Source of the DNA: Bradyrhizobium sp. BRP22
Lineage (GTDB): Bacteria; Pseudomonadota; Alphaproteobacteria; Rhizobiales; Xanthobacteraceae
NCBI RefSeq assembly: GCF_020194175.1
Contig: NZ_JADYVX010000026.1
Coordinates: 62,001 to 126,000 of the forward strand
Length of the DNA: 64,000 bases
Reading direction: 5' to 3'
Shown here piece by piece: positions 7,202-15,909 of the stretch. Every line of letters starts with the position of its first letter. The stretch's first letter is position 1. The translations under genes and the position numbers were made by a program. The notes under the pieces were generated by a model. It was not told the DNA's origin. It saw only the letters and a program-made list of their open reading frames with translations, and searched no databases.

Positions 7202-10200
7202 ATGCGGGCAGGTCGAGGATCGATTGTCCGGTTCATCCTTGCCGTATTCCTCGCAGGCATGGTTACGTTGCCTTGCGCGGCCGGCCAGCAGGAAATGCTG
7301 GCGCTGATGCAACGTATTACGGCGCTCGCCAAGGAAGGTCGGTACAGCGAAGGCGTACCGCTGGCGAGAAAGCTGACAAGTGAAGCCGAGAAGGCCACGG
7401 GCCGGCAGTCGCTTTTGACGGCGGCCACGCTGGTCGTGCTGGCGCAGGCTCTACAGGCCCAAGGCGAAATGGCCGAAGCCGAGACCGCATTGAAAAGAGC
7501 GCTTGCCATCCGCGAGAAGGCGCTCGGCGCGAACCATGCGGATGTTGCGGCAGTTCTGGTCACTCTTGGCCAGATCGCGTTCAGCCAGAACCGATTGAAC
7601 GACGCCGAGCGGAATGCGCAGCGCGCGATCGCCATCAACGAAAGCACCTTGGGCCGCGACAATCTCAATACGGCGATGGCGCGCATGCAACTTGGCAATG
7701 TGCGTCACCGTCAACTGAGAGAGGCGGAGGCGCTGGAGATTTACAGCCAGGCGCTTGACGTCTTCAAGCGCGCATCGGGACAGGCCGACATCATGGTCCC
7801 GGTTGTCCTGAACAACATCGCGGAGGTCTACAAGGCGCAGGGCCGGCTTCAGCTTGCCGAGGAACGTTTCCTTGAAGCGCTCAGTCTCCAGGAACAGCGC
7901 CACGGCCGCGACAGCGTCCATCTCACCTCCACGCTCAACAATCTCGGGGAACTCAGGCGCCTGCAGGGGCGGCTTTACGAGGCCGAACAACTGGCGCGGC
8001 GCACACTGGCGATCAGGGAAAAGTCGCTCGGCAGCGATCATGCCGATGTCGCCGCCAGCCTCAATAATCTCGCGCTTGTTCTTTCGCGACAGGGCAGGGC
8101 GCAGGAAGCCGAAAGCCTGCTGGATCGCGCCCTTGCCATCCAGGAAAAGGCGTTCGGACCGGACCATCCGAATGTGGCGACGACGTTGAACAACCTCGCC
8201 GATGCCAAGGCCTATGCCGGTCGAAAGAAGGAAGCCGAGCCGCTGTTTCGCCGCTCCTTGGCGATCCGCGAAAAGGGCCTCGGTCCAAACCACGTCGATC
8301 TCGCGATCTCGCTCGACAATCTCGTCACGTTGATCTGCGACGATGGGCGCTATGCCGAAGCGGAGCCCTTGGCGCGTCGCTCGCTTTCGATCCGCGAAGG
8401 CGCGCTCGGCAAGGTCCACCCGCTGGTCGCGAGCAGCCTCAACAATCTTGCCGTCATCACGGACAGCACCGGAAGGCCCCAGGATGCCGAACCGCTTCTG
8501 AAGCGGGCGCTGGAAATCCGATCGAGCGCACTTGGCGAAGTGCATCCGGACGTCGCCAACAGCTTCAACAATCTCGGGGCACATTATCTGGACGCCAGCC
8601 ACTGGCAGCAGGCCTATGACGCATTTGCGCGCGCTTCGGCGATATTGATCAACCGCAGCGCCGGCGAAGCCGATGCGGCGCGGACGACCGCCGATCTGAA
8701 ATTCCATGACAATACGAACCCATTCCCCGGCATGATCGTTGCCGCCTATCAGCTCGCCGGGACGTCCGACGGCGACAAGGCGATGGCGTTGCGATATCGG
8801 GCCTTCGAGGCGGCGCAATGGATCGGTGACGAACAGGCGGCAAAGGCTGTCGCCGGAATGTCGGCGCGTGTCGCGGCGCGCAGCGGCGATCTGTCGGCGC
8901 GGGTTCGCCAGCGCCAGGATCTGAGCGAGCAGGCGCTTGCCACGGATCGCTTGCTGATCTCGGCCATTTCACAGCCGAATGCCGCGCGCAACCAGCAGAC
9001 AGAGCAGGCGATCCGTGCCCAGGCGATGCGCATCGCAAGCCAGATCGAAGCGCTCGACCGCGTGATAGCGGCTCAATTTTCGGGATACGCAACGCTTGTT
9101 GCCAGGACGCCGATTTCCCTTGAAGACGTTCAAAAAGCGCTGGGCCCGAAGGAGGCGCTGCTGCTGTTCACGACGACGTCGCGCTTTACCTTCGTGTGGA
9201 CCGTCACGCGATCCGACGTCCGATGGCACGCTGCACCGATCGGTGAAAAGCAGGTCGCGGAGACGGTCAGCATCTTGCGCTGTGGTGTCGACTACGAAGC
9301 GTGGATGGACGCAAGTCGGGGCTGCGCCGAAAAACTGGGAATGGATCGCCCGCGGAGCGATCAGTTGCCGTTCGATCTGGACCGTGCGTTCGGACTCTAC
9401 CAGACGCTTCTACAGCCGGTCGAGAAGGACATTGCAGGCAAGGAGCTCATTCTCGTTCCATCCGGTCCGCTCGCCACGCTGCCCTTCCAGCTCCTGCTGA
9501 CTGACAAGCCCGCATCTGACGGCACCCGGCAGGAGCTCGCCAAGCAGCCGTGGCTGGTCAAACGGTTTGCCACGACCGTCCTGCCATCCGTCTCCAGCCT
9601 GAAGGCGCTGCGCCAGGTCGCCCAACGGAGCAAAGCGTCCAAACCTTTCATAGGTTTTGGCAACCCGCTGCTGAACGGAGACGGCCAAAGCGATGGGGTT
9701 GTCGACCGCGTCAAGCAGGCCCGGCTTTTTCAGAATTGTGCGGAAAGCGCGAAACCGCGAACGAACCTCGTCGCCCAAAGAGGGCAGCGTGCTGCCGTCA
9801 TCCTTTCCGGCGGCACCGCCGATCTCGAGCAACTCAAGCATCTCATGCCGCTGCCCGAAACTGCGCTCGAACTGTGCGCCGTGGCGGACAGTTTTGCGCC
9901 CAAGGGCGAGGTTTACCTGGGCAATGAGGCGACAGAAGCAAAGGTGAAGTCGCTCAGCGAAAGCGGGCGCCTGGAACAGTTTCGCATTCTTCACTTTGCA
10001 ACGCACGCAGCGCTGGCCGGCCAGGTTCGCGGCTCGACCGAGCCAGGTCTGATCCTGACGCCGCCTCCTGCCGCCACGCAGGCCGATGATGGCTATCTCA
10101 CGTCGTCGGAGATTTCCGCGCTCAAGCTCGACGCCGATTGGGTCGTGCTTTCAGCCTGCAACACCGCCGGCGGCGAAGCATCGAATGCGGAAGCCTTCTC

Positions 10201-10444
10201 CGGTCTTGCCAGAGCGTTCTTCTATGCAGGCACGCGCGCCCTGCTGGTCTCGCACTGGCCGGTCAATTCGGATGCCGCCGTCGCCATCACGACGGGTGCC
10301 ATCAGCATTATGACCTCGCAGCCCGATACCGGCCGCGCGGAGGCGCTTCGCCGCTCGATCTCGGCGTTGGTCGCCAAGGGAGGCGACAATGCACATCCCA
10401 GCGTCTGGGCGCCCTTTGTGCTGGTCGGAAATGGTGCTTCGTAA
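7202..10444 (+). CDS. Exported TPR-CHAT protein (caspase-like peptidase)
   Basis: A 1080-residue protein. The ATG at 7202 follows a good GGAGGG and starts a signal peptide (MRAGRG, then hydrophobic FILAVFLAGMV, then AAG-QQ). Residues about 35-480 are ten or so 42-residue tetratricopeptide repeats of the kinesin-light-chain type (AE-L--RAL-IREK-LG--H-DVA--LNNLA). A helical linker follows. The C-terminal CHAT domain (about 700-1080) carries the caspase-type dyad His935 (HFATHA) and Cys986 (SACNTAGG), followed by SHWPV. CHAT domains are clan CD proteases; TPRs usually recognise the partner or substrate. No substrate or effector gene is adjacent. An in-frame start 150 bases upstream would bury the signal peptide. 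Function is unknown. Confidence 0.88.
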   Translation: MRAGRGSIVRFILAVFLAGMVTLPCAAGQQEMLALMQRITALAKEGRYSEGVPLARKLTSEAEKATGRQSLLTAATLVVLAQALQAQGEMAEAETALKRALAIREKALGANHADVAAVLVTLGQIAFSQNRLNDAERNAQRAIAINESTLGRDNLNTAMARMQLGNVRHRQLREAEALEIYSQALDVFKRASGQADIMVPVVLNNIAEVYKAQGRLQLAEERFLEALSLQEQRHGRDSVHLTSTLNNLGELRRLQGRLYEAEQLARRTLAIREKSLGSDHADVAASLNNLALVLSRQGRAQEAESLLDRALAIQEKAFGPDHPNVATTLNNLADAKAYAGRKKEAEPLFRRSLAIREKGLGPNHVDLAISLDNLVTLICDDGRYAEAEPLARRSLSIREGALGKVHPLVASSLNNLAVITDSTGRPQDAEPLLKRALEIRSSALGEVHPDVANSFNNLGAHYLDASHWQQAYDAFARASAILINRSAGEADAARTTADLKFHDNTNPFPGMIVAAYQLAGTSDGDKAMALRYRAFEAAQWIGDEQAAKAVAGMSARVAARSGDLSARVRQRQDLSEQALATDRLLISAISQPNAARNQQTEQAIRAQAMRIASQIEALDRVIAAQFSGYATLVARTPISLEDVQKALGPKEALLLFTTTSRFTFVWTVTRSDVRWHAAPIGEKQVAETVSILRCGVDYEAWMDASRGCAEKLGMDRPRSDQLPFDLDRAFGLYQTLLQPVEKDIAGKELILVPSGPLATLPFQLLLTDKPASDGTRQELAKQPWLVKRFATTVLPSVSSLKALRQVAQRSKASKPFIGFGNPLLNGDGQSDGVVDRVKQARLFQNCAESAKPRTNLVAQRGQRAAVILSGGTADLEQLKHLMPLPETALELCAVADSFAPKGEVYLGNEATEAKVKSLSESGRLEQFRILHFATHAALAGQVRGSTEPGLILTPPPAATQADDGYLTSSEISALKLDADWVVLSACNTAGGEASNAEAFSGLARAFFYAGTRALLVSHWPVNSDAAVAITTGAISIMTSQPDTGRAEALRRSISALVAKGGDNAHPSVWAPFVLVGNGAS

Positions 10445-10459
10445 GGGCGCTGCAGCGAC

Positions 10460-11377
10460 CTATTCCTCATCGACACCGGAGGATCGCCTCAGCATGAAAT
10501 GACCGAACGCCGAGGCGATCGGCTTGGTTCTGTCATCCTGCCAGGCCTGCGCCTCGAAAGCGACGACGCGCCGACCCTGCTTGACGATGGAGACGCTGGC
10601 GTAGCTGTCGAGGGCGCGGCCGGAGCGGAGATAGTTGATCGTCAGGCCGATCGGCTTCGGTGGCGCCGACACGCCGAGCTCGCGCGTTACGCCTATCACT
10701 GCAGCCGTTTCGAGGAAGGCGCCGGTCATGCCGCCATGGATGGCGGGCAGCAGTGGATTGCCGATGATCTTCGGCGAGAAAGGCATGATCAGCGTGCCGT
10801 CCTCGCCGATGCGGATGCCGAGACACCGCGCGAAGGGGCTGTTTGCGAATGGCCCGGCGGGGTCATCCGGTGCTTCGAGCGCGGGCAGAGCGTCATCGTT
10901 CCGCGGCTTATCGAACAGCATGTTGGTGCGGTTCGCGCCGACCATGAAGCAGGCCGTCGCCGTGGCGACCGGATCGTCCTCGGAATCCTGGTAGGCCGTC
11001 GCGCGCACGAAGGCGATGGAGCGGGTTACCCGATAGCAGATCGAATGCGCGTTGATGTCGAGACCCGGCGTCGCCGGCTTCTGATAATCGATGCGCAGAT
11101 CGAGCGTGGCGATGGCGCGCGTGCCGTCGAGCGCGAGCTGAACGGCCATGCCGCAGCTCTCGTCGAGCATGGCGGTGACCACGCCGCCGTGAAGAACGCC
11201 CGTCTGTGTGTCGCCGACGAAGACCGGCCGATACGGCAGCCGTGACCAGGCCTCACCGGGCGCGGCGCGATCGAGCTGCAGGCCGCTGATCTGTCCGTAG
11301 GTGGAGCGGCGCCATTTGATGGCGTCCGCCAGTTCGTCGAACGGTAGTGGCGTATTGGATGTCGATGTCTCGGACAT
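10460..11377 (-). CDS. Double-hotdog PaaI-type thioesterase
   Basis: A 305-residue cytoplasmic protein made of two consecutive hotdog domains. The first (about 20-150) has HGGVVTAMLDESCGMA, the second (about 170-295) has IHGGMTGAFLETAAVIGV. These are the HGG-x(6)-E/D signatures of PaaI/YbgC-like acyl-CoA thioesterases, with Asp in the first copy and Glu in the second. The second domain ends with FGHFMLRR. The acyl-CoA substrate is unknown. It converges on the TPR-CHAT gene with 15 bases between stops, and is separated from the upstream ThDP enzyme gene by a palindromic repeat. Confidence 0.85.
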   Translation of the reverse strand: MSETSTSNTPLPFDELADAIKWRRSTYGQISGLQLDRAAPGEAWSRLPYRPVFVGDTQTGVLHGGVVTAMLDESCGMAVQLALDGTRAIATLDLRIDYQKPATPGLDINAHSICYRVTRSIAFVRATAYQDSEDDPVATATACFMVGANRTNMLFDKPRNDDALPALEAPDDPAGPFANSPFARCLGIRIGEDGTLIMPFSPKIIGNPLLPAIHGGMTGAFLETAAVIGVTRELGVSAPPKPIGLTINYLRSGRALDSYASVSIVKQGRRVVAFEAQAWQDDRTKPIASAFGHFMLRRSSGVDEE

Positions 11378-11486
11378 GCCGACGTCTTAAACCAGTGCGG
11401 CGAAGGGAGCGAAAAATTTCCGTGCTCGGCTTGCGATCGGCGAAAGGCATGGTTTGTGGGAGAAAGAATCGGCGGGCGTCGCTGCG

Positions 11487-11637
11487 CCCTCTCCCCTTGT
11501 GGGAGAGGGCAGCTCCGCTGCCAGCAACAAACTCGCTTGGGTGAGGGGTTCTCTCCGCGAGCACCTGTGCCCGTGGAGACAATCCCTCATCCGTTGCGGA
11601 CTGCGTCCGCGCCACCTTGTCCCACAAGGGGAGAAGG
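11487..11637. repeat. Palindromic repeat (CTCCCCTTGTGGGA type)
   Basis: The left arm 11487-11504 (CCCTCTCCCCTTGTGGGA) and right arm 11620-11637 are complementary except for one position. The interior also carries GGGTGAGGGGT and CCCTCATCC segments that can pair. It is a dispersed intergenic element of the Bradyrhizobium type. It ends exactly one base before the stop codon of the ThDP enzyme gene (11638-11640). Confidence 0.75.
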
Positions 11638-13272
11638 TCAAATGCCCGGCCTGGAAACTTCCGTCTCCTTGCTGGTGATGAATTCGAGCAACACCGGGAC
11701 GCCTTCTCTGGTCTTCTGGATGCCGCGCTTTATTGCCGGCACGATGTCCTCAGGCTTGGTCACGCGCTCGCCGTAGCCGCCGAAGGCGCGCGCCATCGCG
11801 GCGTAGTCGCCGGAAATGTCGGTCGAGCGATATTTCTCGGTCGAGATCGGCATCACCTTCAATTCGATCGCCATCGAGAAATTGTTGAGCAGGATCGACA
11901 TGATCGGGATGCGCTCGCGCACCGCGGTCTCGAAATCCATGCCCGTGAAGCCGATGGCGGCGTCACCCCAGACATTGATGCAGAGCTTGTCCGGCTTGGC
12001 GAGCTTGGCGCCCATTGCGAGCCCGAGCCCGTAGCCGAGCTGCGTGGTCTTGCCCCAGCCGAGATAGGAGAGGGGCTCGACCGACTTCCAGAACGGCGAG
12101 AGCTGGTCGCGCGGGCTGCCGGCATCATGGGTGATGATGGTATTGTGGATGTCGACAGTGTGCTGCAGGTCCCACAGCACGCGGTACGGATTGAGCGGCG
12201 CCTCGTTATGGGTGAGCTTCGGCATCCATTTCGCGAGCCATTCCTTGTGGCTGGCGGCGATCTCGGCGGCAACCGCACTGGCGTCGCGGTCCGAGGTGAC
12301 GGTCTTGCCGATCTCCTCGAGCAGCGCATCGAGCACGAGCGCGGCGTCGCCGACCAGGCCGATCCGGGCCTCGACATCCTTGTTCAGATGATTGGGGTCA
12401 AGCGTCGAATGGATGATCGCCTTGCCCTTCGGCATGCCGATGCCGAATGAAGTTTCCGTGAACGAGCAGCCGATGCCGAAGATCACGTCGGCATCAGTGA
12501 GGAATTTCGGCACCGCGCGCGGCACAGCCAATCCGCCAGAGCCGAGCGACAGCGGATGCGTCTCCGGAAATGCCGATTTGCCGCCGAGGCTGGTCGTGAC
12601 GGGAATTGCGAGCCGTTCGGCAAGGCGCTTCAGTTGCGGCCAGGCGCGCGCATAATGCACGCCCTGGCCGGCATAGATGACGGGACGCTTGGCCTTGATC
12701 AGGAGTTCGGCAGCTTCCTTCACATGAACGGGATCGGCACCGTAACGGGTGCGCAGCACCGGCGTGTAGTTCAGCGGCTCCGGCACCTCCTCGTTCCACA
12801 TGTCCGCAGGGATCTCGACGATGACCGGTCCGCCGCGGCCGTTCTTCAGTTTGGTGAAGGCACGGCGGAAGATGTTGCCCACTTCGGAAGCGAGAATGAT
12901 CGGCTCTGACGATTTCGTGAACGCCTTCATCGCCTCGCTGGAATTGAAGTTCGGCTCGATGTGCGAGAGTCGGCGCGCATAGCCCATCGGCAGCACCAGC
13001 ACGGGCACCGACTCGCCAAAGCATTGCGCCACGCCGCCCATCGCATTCTCCGAACCGGGGCCGTGCTGCATGCAGAACGCGCCGATGCTGCGGCCGGATG
13101 TGACGCGGGAGATCGCGTCGGCCATGTGCAGGCCCACGCGCTCCTGCCGCACCATGATCGGCCGGATATCGGCATTGGCGGCATGCTCGATCAGATGATT
13201 GACGGGATAGCCGCACAGGATCTCGATTCCCTCGCGCTTCATGATTTCCGCAATCGCTGCGCCGAGCTTCAT
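11638..13272 (-). CDS. Thiamine diphosphate-dependent enzyme (acetolactate synthase-like)
   Basis: A 544-residue enzyme with the three-domain fold of the acetolactate synthase/benzoylformate decarboxylase superfamily. The N-terminal PYR domain has the ThDP-activating Glu44 (RQERVG) and the QHGPGSENA loop. A central transhydrogenase-like domain follows (about 190-320). The C-terminal PP domain has the ThDP/Mg motif GDAAIGF ending in LLNN about 27 residues later. It resembles proteins annotated simply as ThDP-requiring, and neither an ilvH-type regulatory subunit nor another pathway gene is adjacent. It is therefore unlikely to be the branched-chain biosynthetic ALS. Decarboxylase and carboligase are both possible. 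Confidence 0.82.
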   Translation of the reverse strand: MKLGAAIAEIMKREGIEILCGYPVNHLIEHAANADIRPIMVRQERVGLHMADAISRVTSGRSIGAFCMQHGPGSENAMGGVAQCFGESVPVLVLPMGYARRLSHIEPNFNSSEAMKAFTKSSEPIILASEVGNIFRRAFTKLKNGRGGPVIVEIPADMWNEEVPEPLNYTPVLRTRYGADPVHVKEAAELLIKAKRPVIYAGQGVHYARAWPQLKRLAERLAIPVTTSLGGKSAFPETHPLSLGSGGLAVPRAVPKFLTDADVIFGIGCSFTETSFGIGMPKGKAIIHSTLDPNHLNKDVEARIGLVGDAALVLDALLEEIGKTVTSDRDASAVAAEIAASHKEWLAKWMPKLTHNEAPLNPYRVLWDLQHTVDIHNTIITHDAGSPRDQLSPFWKSVEPLSYLGWGKTTQLGYGLGLAMGAKLAKPDKLCINVWGDAAIGFTGMDFETAVRERIPIMSILLNNFSMAIELKVMPISTEKYRSTDISGDYAAMARAFGGYGERVTKPEDIVPAIKRGIQKTREGVPVLLEFITSKETEVSRPGI

Positions 13273-13629
13273 GGCCGTGTCCCTCCCTTGATATTGGCCG
13301 GTTCATCCGGCCGATTGCCTACAGTAGGAACAGGATTTCGCCGGCGCGTAAAGCGTGTGCCGCGTCCGTCCGAGGAAATGCAGATATGCATTTCGCGATG
13401 CGGAGATGCGCAATACGCGAATGAACGTTCAAGATTTTGTGCTGGCAGATCAGATCTGCGCGAGGCGAATACGATTGTTCGATGTATCTCGAACCGTCGG
13501 CGTGGCGAAAACATCACAACGCACGACGAAGTGTGTCTGCTTCATGTCCCTGTCATTGTCGCCGGTGGTTTTTGGGTTAGTAGCGCGTCAAACATGCATC
13601 TGCATGTTGGGATTAGGAGATCCAAGATA
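13273..13629. promoter_or_regulatory. 357-bp divergent region with two TGCAT palindromes
   Basis: The region separates the ThDP enzyme gene (minus strand) from the porin gene. No gene is convincing here. It contains two short perfect inverted repeats with the same core: AAATGCA/TGCATTT at 13376-13393 (spacer 4) and AACATGCA/TGCATGTT at 13591-13608 (spacer 2). The second lies just before the porin ribosome-binding site (AGGAG at about 13616). They may be operators of one regulator or, for the second, an mRNA hairpin controlling porin translation. Confidence 0.4.
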
Positions 13630-15213
13630 ATGTTACGGGCGCGAACACTCATTCTCGGCACAGCCGCCGGCCTGATGGCCATAAGCGGCGCACAGGCAGC
13701 CGATCTTCCGGTCAAGGCGAAGGCGATCGAATATGTGAAGGTCTGCTCGCTGTACGGCGCCGGCTTCTGGTACATCCCGGGCACCGACACCTGCATGAAG
13801 ATCGGTGGCTACCTGCGCGTCGATACGACCTTCAACGGCGGTCCGCAGGGCCAGCCGGCCTGGAACGGCGATCTCGGCCAGGGCAATCGCTTCGCCGATT
13901 ACTTCGCCACCCGCGCCCGTATGGCGCTGACGGTCGACACGCGCACCTCCACCGACTATGGCGTGGTCCGCACCTTCACTCAGGCGGACTTCCAGTTCTC
14001 CACGCTGGGCGGCAGCACCTTCAATCCGAATTCGGTCAACGGCTCGCTCCCGGTTGCCGGCTCGCAACTGCTCGACACGCCGGGCGGCGGCTATGTCGCG
14101 GTCGAGTATGTCTTCATTCAGTTTGCCGGTTTCACGTTTGGTAAGTCCGCTTCCGCCTATGCCACTCCCTGGCAGGGCTTCCCGGGCAACAACTCGTCGT
14201 TCCTGATAGGCGGCCAGAACACCGACACCGGCGTGAACAACATTCAGTACACCGCGCAGTTCGGCAACGGCGTGTCGGCCAGCATCGGTCTGGACGATCC
14301 GGTGGTCTGGGACCGCACCACGATCTACAACCTGTCGCTGCCGCTGAACGCGACGCTGAACTCCGGCAACGCGTATGCGGGCGTTCGTTCGCCTGACGTC
14401 GTCGGCAACGTCCGTGTCGACCAGGCCTGGGGTCTGTTCCAGATTTCAGCCGCGGCGCATGAGGTGAGCGCGTCCTACAATACCCTCAACGCCGCTGGCG
14501 CTCCGGCCGGTGGTGTCGGTCTGCCTGGTGCGGCGCCGACCGCGGCGTCCGAGCTTTCCGGGCATCCCGACGATTCCTGGGGTTACGCGACGATGGTCGG
14601 CGTGAACATCAAGAACGTCCCGACCGGCCCCGGCGACGACATCAAGTTCGATGCGAGCTACGCCAAGGGCGCGACCAAATATGTGATCGCGACATCGTCG
14701 GCCTCGCCGAGCTTTGCGATGTTCGGCGGCAGCAGCGCGTTCGGCGCGTATCAGAGCATCGGCTTCGGCGCGACCACTGACGCTGTGTACCTGCCGGTGG
14801 CGGCCGGCGGCGACGGATCGCTGCATCTGACCGAAGCTTTCGGCTTCCGCGGTGCGTTGAACCACAACTGGGATCCGTACTGGTCGACCAGCTTCTACGG
14901 CAGCTATTCGGCGGTCCGGTATGACGGCACGGCGAAGGCGTTCATCTGCGCCAACTTCACCACGCCGGCGAAGGCGGTCAGCGCGAATTACTCCTGCAAC
15001 CCCGACTTCAACGTCTCGCAGCTCGGCGCCGTCACTCGCTGGACCCCGGTCAAGAACCTGACGTTCTCGGCCGAATTCCAGTGGTTCCATCTCGACCAGA
15101 AATTCCAGGGTACGGCCGTCCTTGGACCGTCTGCCCCCAAGCCGTCGGCGACTTACGAGTTCAAGGACCAGGACACGTTCTTCCTGCAGCTTCGCGCGCA
15201 GCGCAACTTCTGA
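13630..15213 (+). CDS. Outer-membrane porin (Porin_2 family)
   Basis: A 527-residue outer-membrane beta-barrel that allows passive diffusion of small solutes. The ATG at 13630 follows AGGAG with good spacing. The signal peptide (residues 1-22, ending SGAQA-ADL) is followed by LPVKAKAIEYVKVCSLYG, the characteristic opening of rhizobial porins, with TCMKIGGYLRVD next. The protein ends in FFLQLRAQRNF, and the terminal Phe is the usual BAM-recognition signal. Two cysteines near the mature N-terminus (VCSLYG and DTCMK) are typical of the family. The open frame extends far upstream, but that part is shadow. Bradyrhizobium genomes carry several paralogues; which one this is cannot be told. Confidence 0.95.
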   Translation: MLRARTLILGTAAGLMAISGAQAADLPVKAKAIEYVKVCSLYGAGFWYIPGTDTCMKIGGYLRVDTTFNGGPQGQPAWNGDLGQGNRFADYFATRARMALTVDTRTSTDYGVVRTFTQADFQFSTLGGSTFNPNSVNGSLPVAGSQLLDTPGGGYVAVEYVFIQFAGFTFGKSASAYATPWQGFPGNNSSFLIGGQNTDTGVNNIQYTAQFGNGVSASIGLDDPVVWDRTTIYNLSLPLNATLNSGNAYAGVRSPDVVGNVRVDQAWGLFQISAAAHEVSASYNTLNAAGAPAGGVGLPGAAPTAASELSGHPDDSWGYATMVGVNIKNVPTGPGDDIKFDASYAKGATKYVIATSSASPSFAMFGGSSAFGAYQSIGFGATTDAVYLPVAAGGDGSLHLTEAFGFRGALNHNWDPYWSTSFYGSYSAVRYDGTAKAFICANFTTPAKAVSANYSCNPDFNVSQLGAVTRWTPVKNLTFSAEFQWFHLDQKFQGTAVLGPSAPKPSATYEFKDQDTFFLQLRAQRNF

Positions 15214-15230
15214 TCGCCTCGTGTCATGTG

Positions 15231-15263
15231 TCAGCGGGTCTCTGCGTTGCGGCGGCCCGCTGA
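15231..15263 (+). terminator. Candidate porin terminator hairpin
   Basis: Eight-base arms TCAGCGGG (15231-15238) and CCCGCTGA (15256-15263) are perfectly complementary around a 17-base loop, 18 bases after the porin stop. The following TTTGCCT is only weakly T-rich, so intrinsic termination is plausible but not certain. Confidence 0.45.
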
Positions 15264-15320
15264 TTTGCCTAGACGATCGCAGCGGATGATGGAGGCGATC
15301 GACGCCATCCGCATATGGCC

Positions 15321-15335
15321 TTAATCAATCGTTCA
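15321..15335 (+). promoter_or_regulatory. CtrA-like box upstream of Flp pilin gene
   Basis: TTAA-N7-TTCA differs by one base from the CtrA consensus TTAA-N7-TTAA. It lies about 98-112 bases upstream of the Flp pilin ATG. In Caulobacter the Flp pilin gene pilA is CtrA-activated (established). That this box is used here is inference. Confidence 0.3.
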
Positions 15336-15432
15336 TCCTGCCCGTCAATACGGCATCAACCAGTCGGTCTCTACGTTCCCGTCACCACGCGAGACGGGAG
15401 AAGCCCGTGCGAGACGTCGGTGGGGATTTTTG

Positions 15433-15600
15433 ATGCGAGCGTTGATTTCGAGTTTTTTCAGCGATGAGCGCGGGGCGACCGCGATCGAGTACTGCCTGGT
15501 CGCCTGCAGCATCAGCATCGTGATCGTCGTCGCAGTCACCGGCATCGGCGAGAATGTACGGGCCCTCTTCGTCCGGGTCCGTGACGGCTTCCCGCAGTGA
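15433..15600 (+). CDS. Flp/Fap family type IVb pilin
   Basis: A 55-residue prepilin too short for usual ORF cut-offs. After a short leader (MRALISSFFSDERG) comes the Flp core GATAIEYCLVA followed by a hydrophobic helix (CSISIVIVVAVTGIG). The prepilin peptidase would cut after the Gly of DERG, leaving a mature protein beginning ATAIEY with the conserved Glu at +5 (family knowledge). A GTGGGG sits upstream of the ATG. Flp pilins build tight-adherence (Tad) pili, but no tad/cpa assembly genes are nearby. This is an orphan pilin that would rely on a distant assembly locus. Confidence 0.85.
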   Translation: MRALISSFFSDERGATAIEYCLVACSISIVIVVAVTGIGENVRALFVRVRDGFPQ

Positions 15601-15617
15601 CGGCTCACGCGTGACCC

Positions 15618-15851
15618 TCAGCCGGTCCCGTCTTCGTTGAGCGCCCGCAGCACCGCGATCCGCGCAAACATCAGCCAACCGCCGCCGCTCTCAGCACCAT
15701 GGATCAGGTGCTCGACCGCGGTTTGCCAGCGCTCGCGCTGCTGCACCGGCTCCGGCAGCTTCATGATGTAATCGGCGGCGTGCTGCAGCGTCACCAGCTT
15801 GCGGCCGCCGCGCAGGACGATCGGCTGCGGGAAAGGTGTCGACCACGGCAT
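15618..15851 (-). CDS. Conserved small hypothetical protein
   Basis: A 77-residue soluble protein (PIVLRGGRKLVTLQHAADYI near the start, then LPEPVQQRERWQTAVEHLIH and ARIAVLRALNED). From memory, short proteins with the same plan (a TLxDAxxYIxxLP segment followed by a WQxAxExL helix) are common in Bradyrhizobium and Mesorhizobium genomes without known function. No signal peptide, membrane segment or metal motif is visible. It converges on the Flp gene (17 bases between stops) and lies 58 bases upstream of the ku stop on the same strand order. Confidence 0.65.
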   Translation of the reverse strand: MPWSTPFPQPIVLRGGRKLVTLQHAADYIMKLPEPVQQRERWQTAVEHLIHGAESGGGWLMFARIAVLRALNEDGTG

Positions 15852-15909
15852 TCTAGCTTGCCGGCTGCCGGGTCGCGATCATCGCATGAGACCGTCGGGC
15901 TGCTCCCGC

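Noticed and set aside
12961..13629. Upstream extension of the porin frame by 223 codons
   Set aside because: The signal peptide and ribosome-binding site fix the start at 13630. The extension is antisense to the ThDP enzyme gene.
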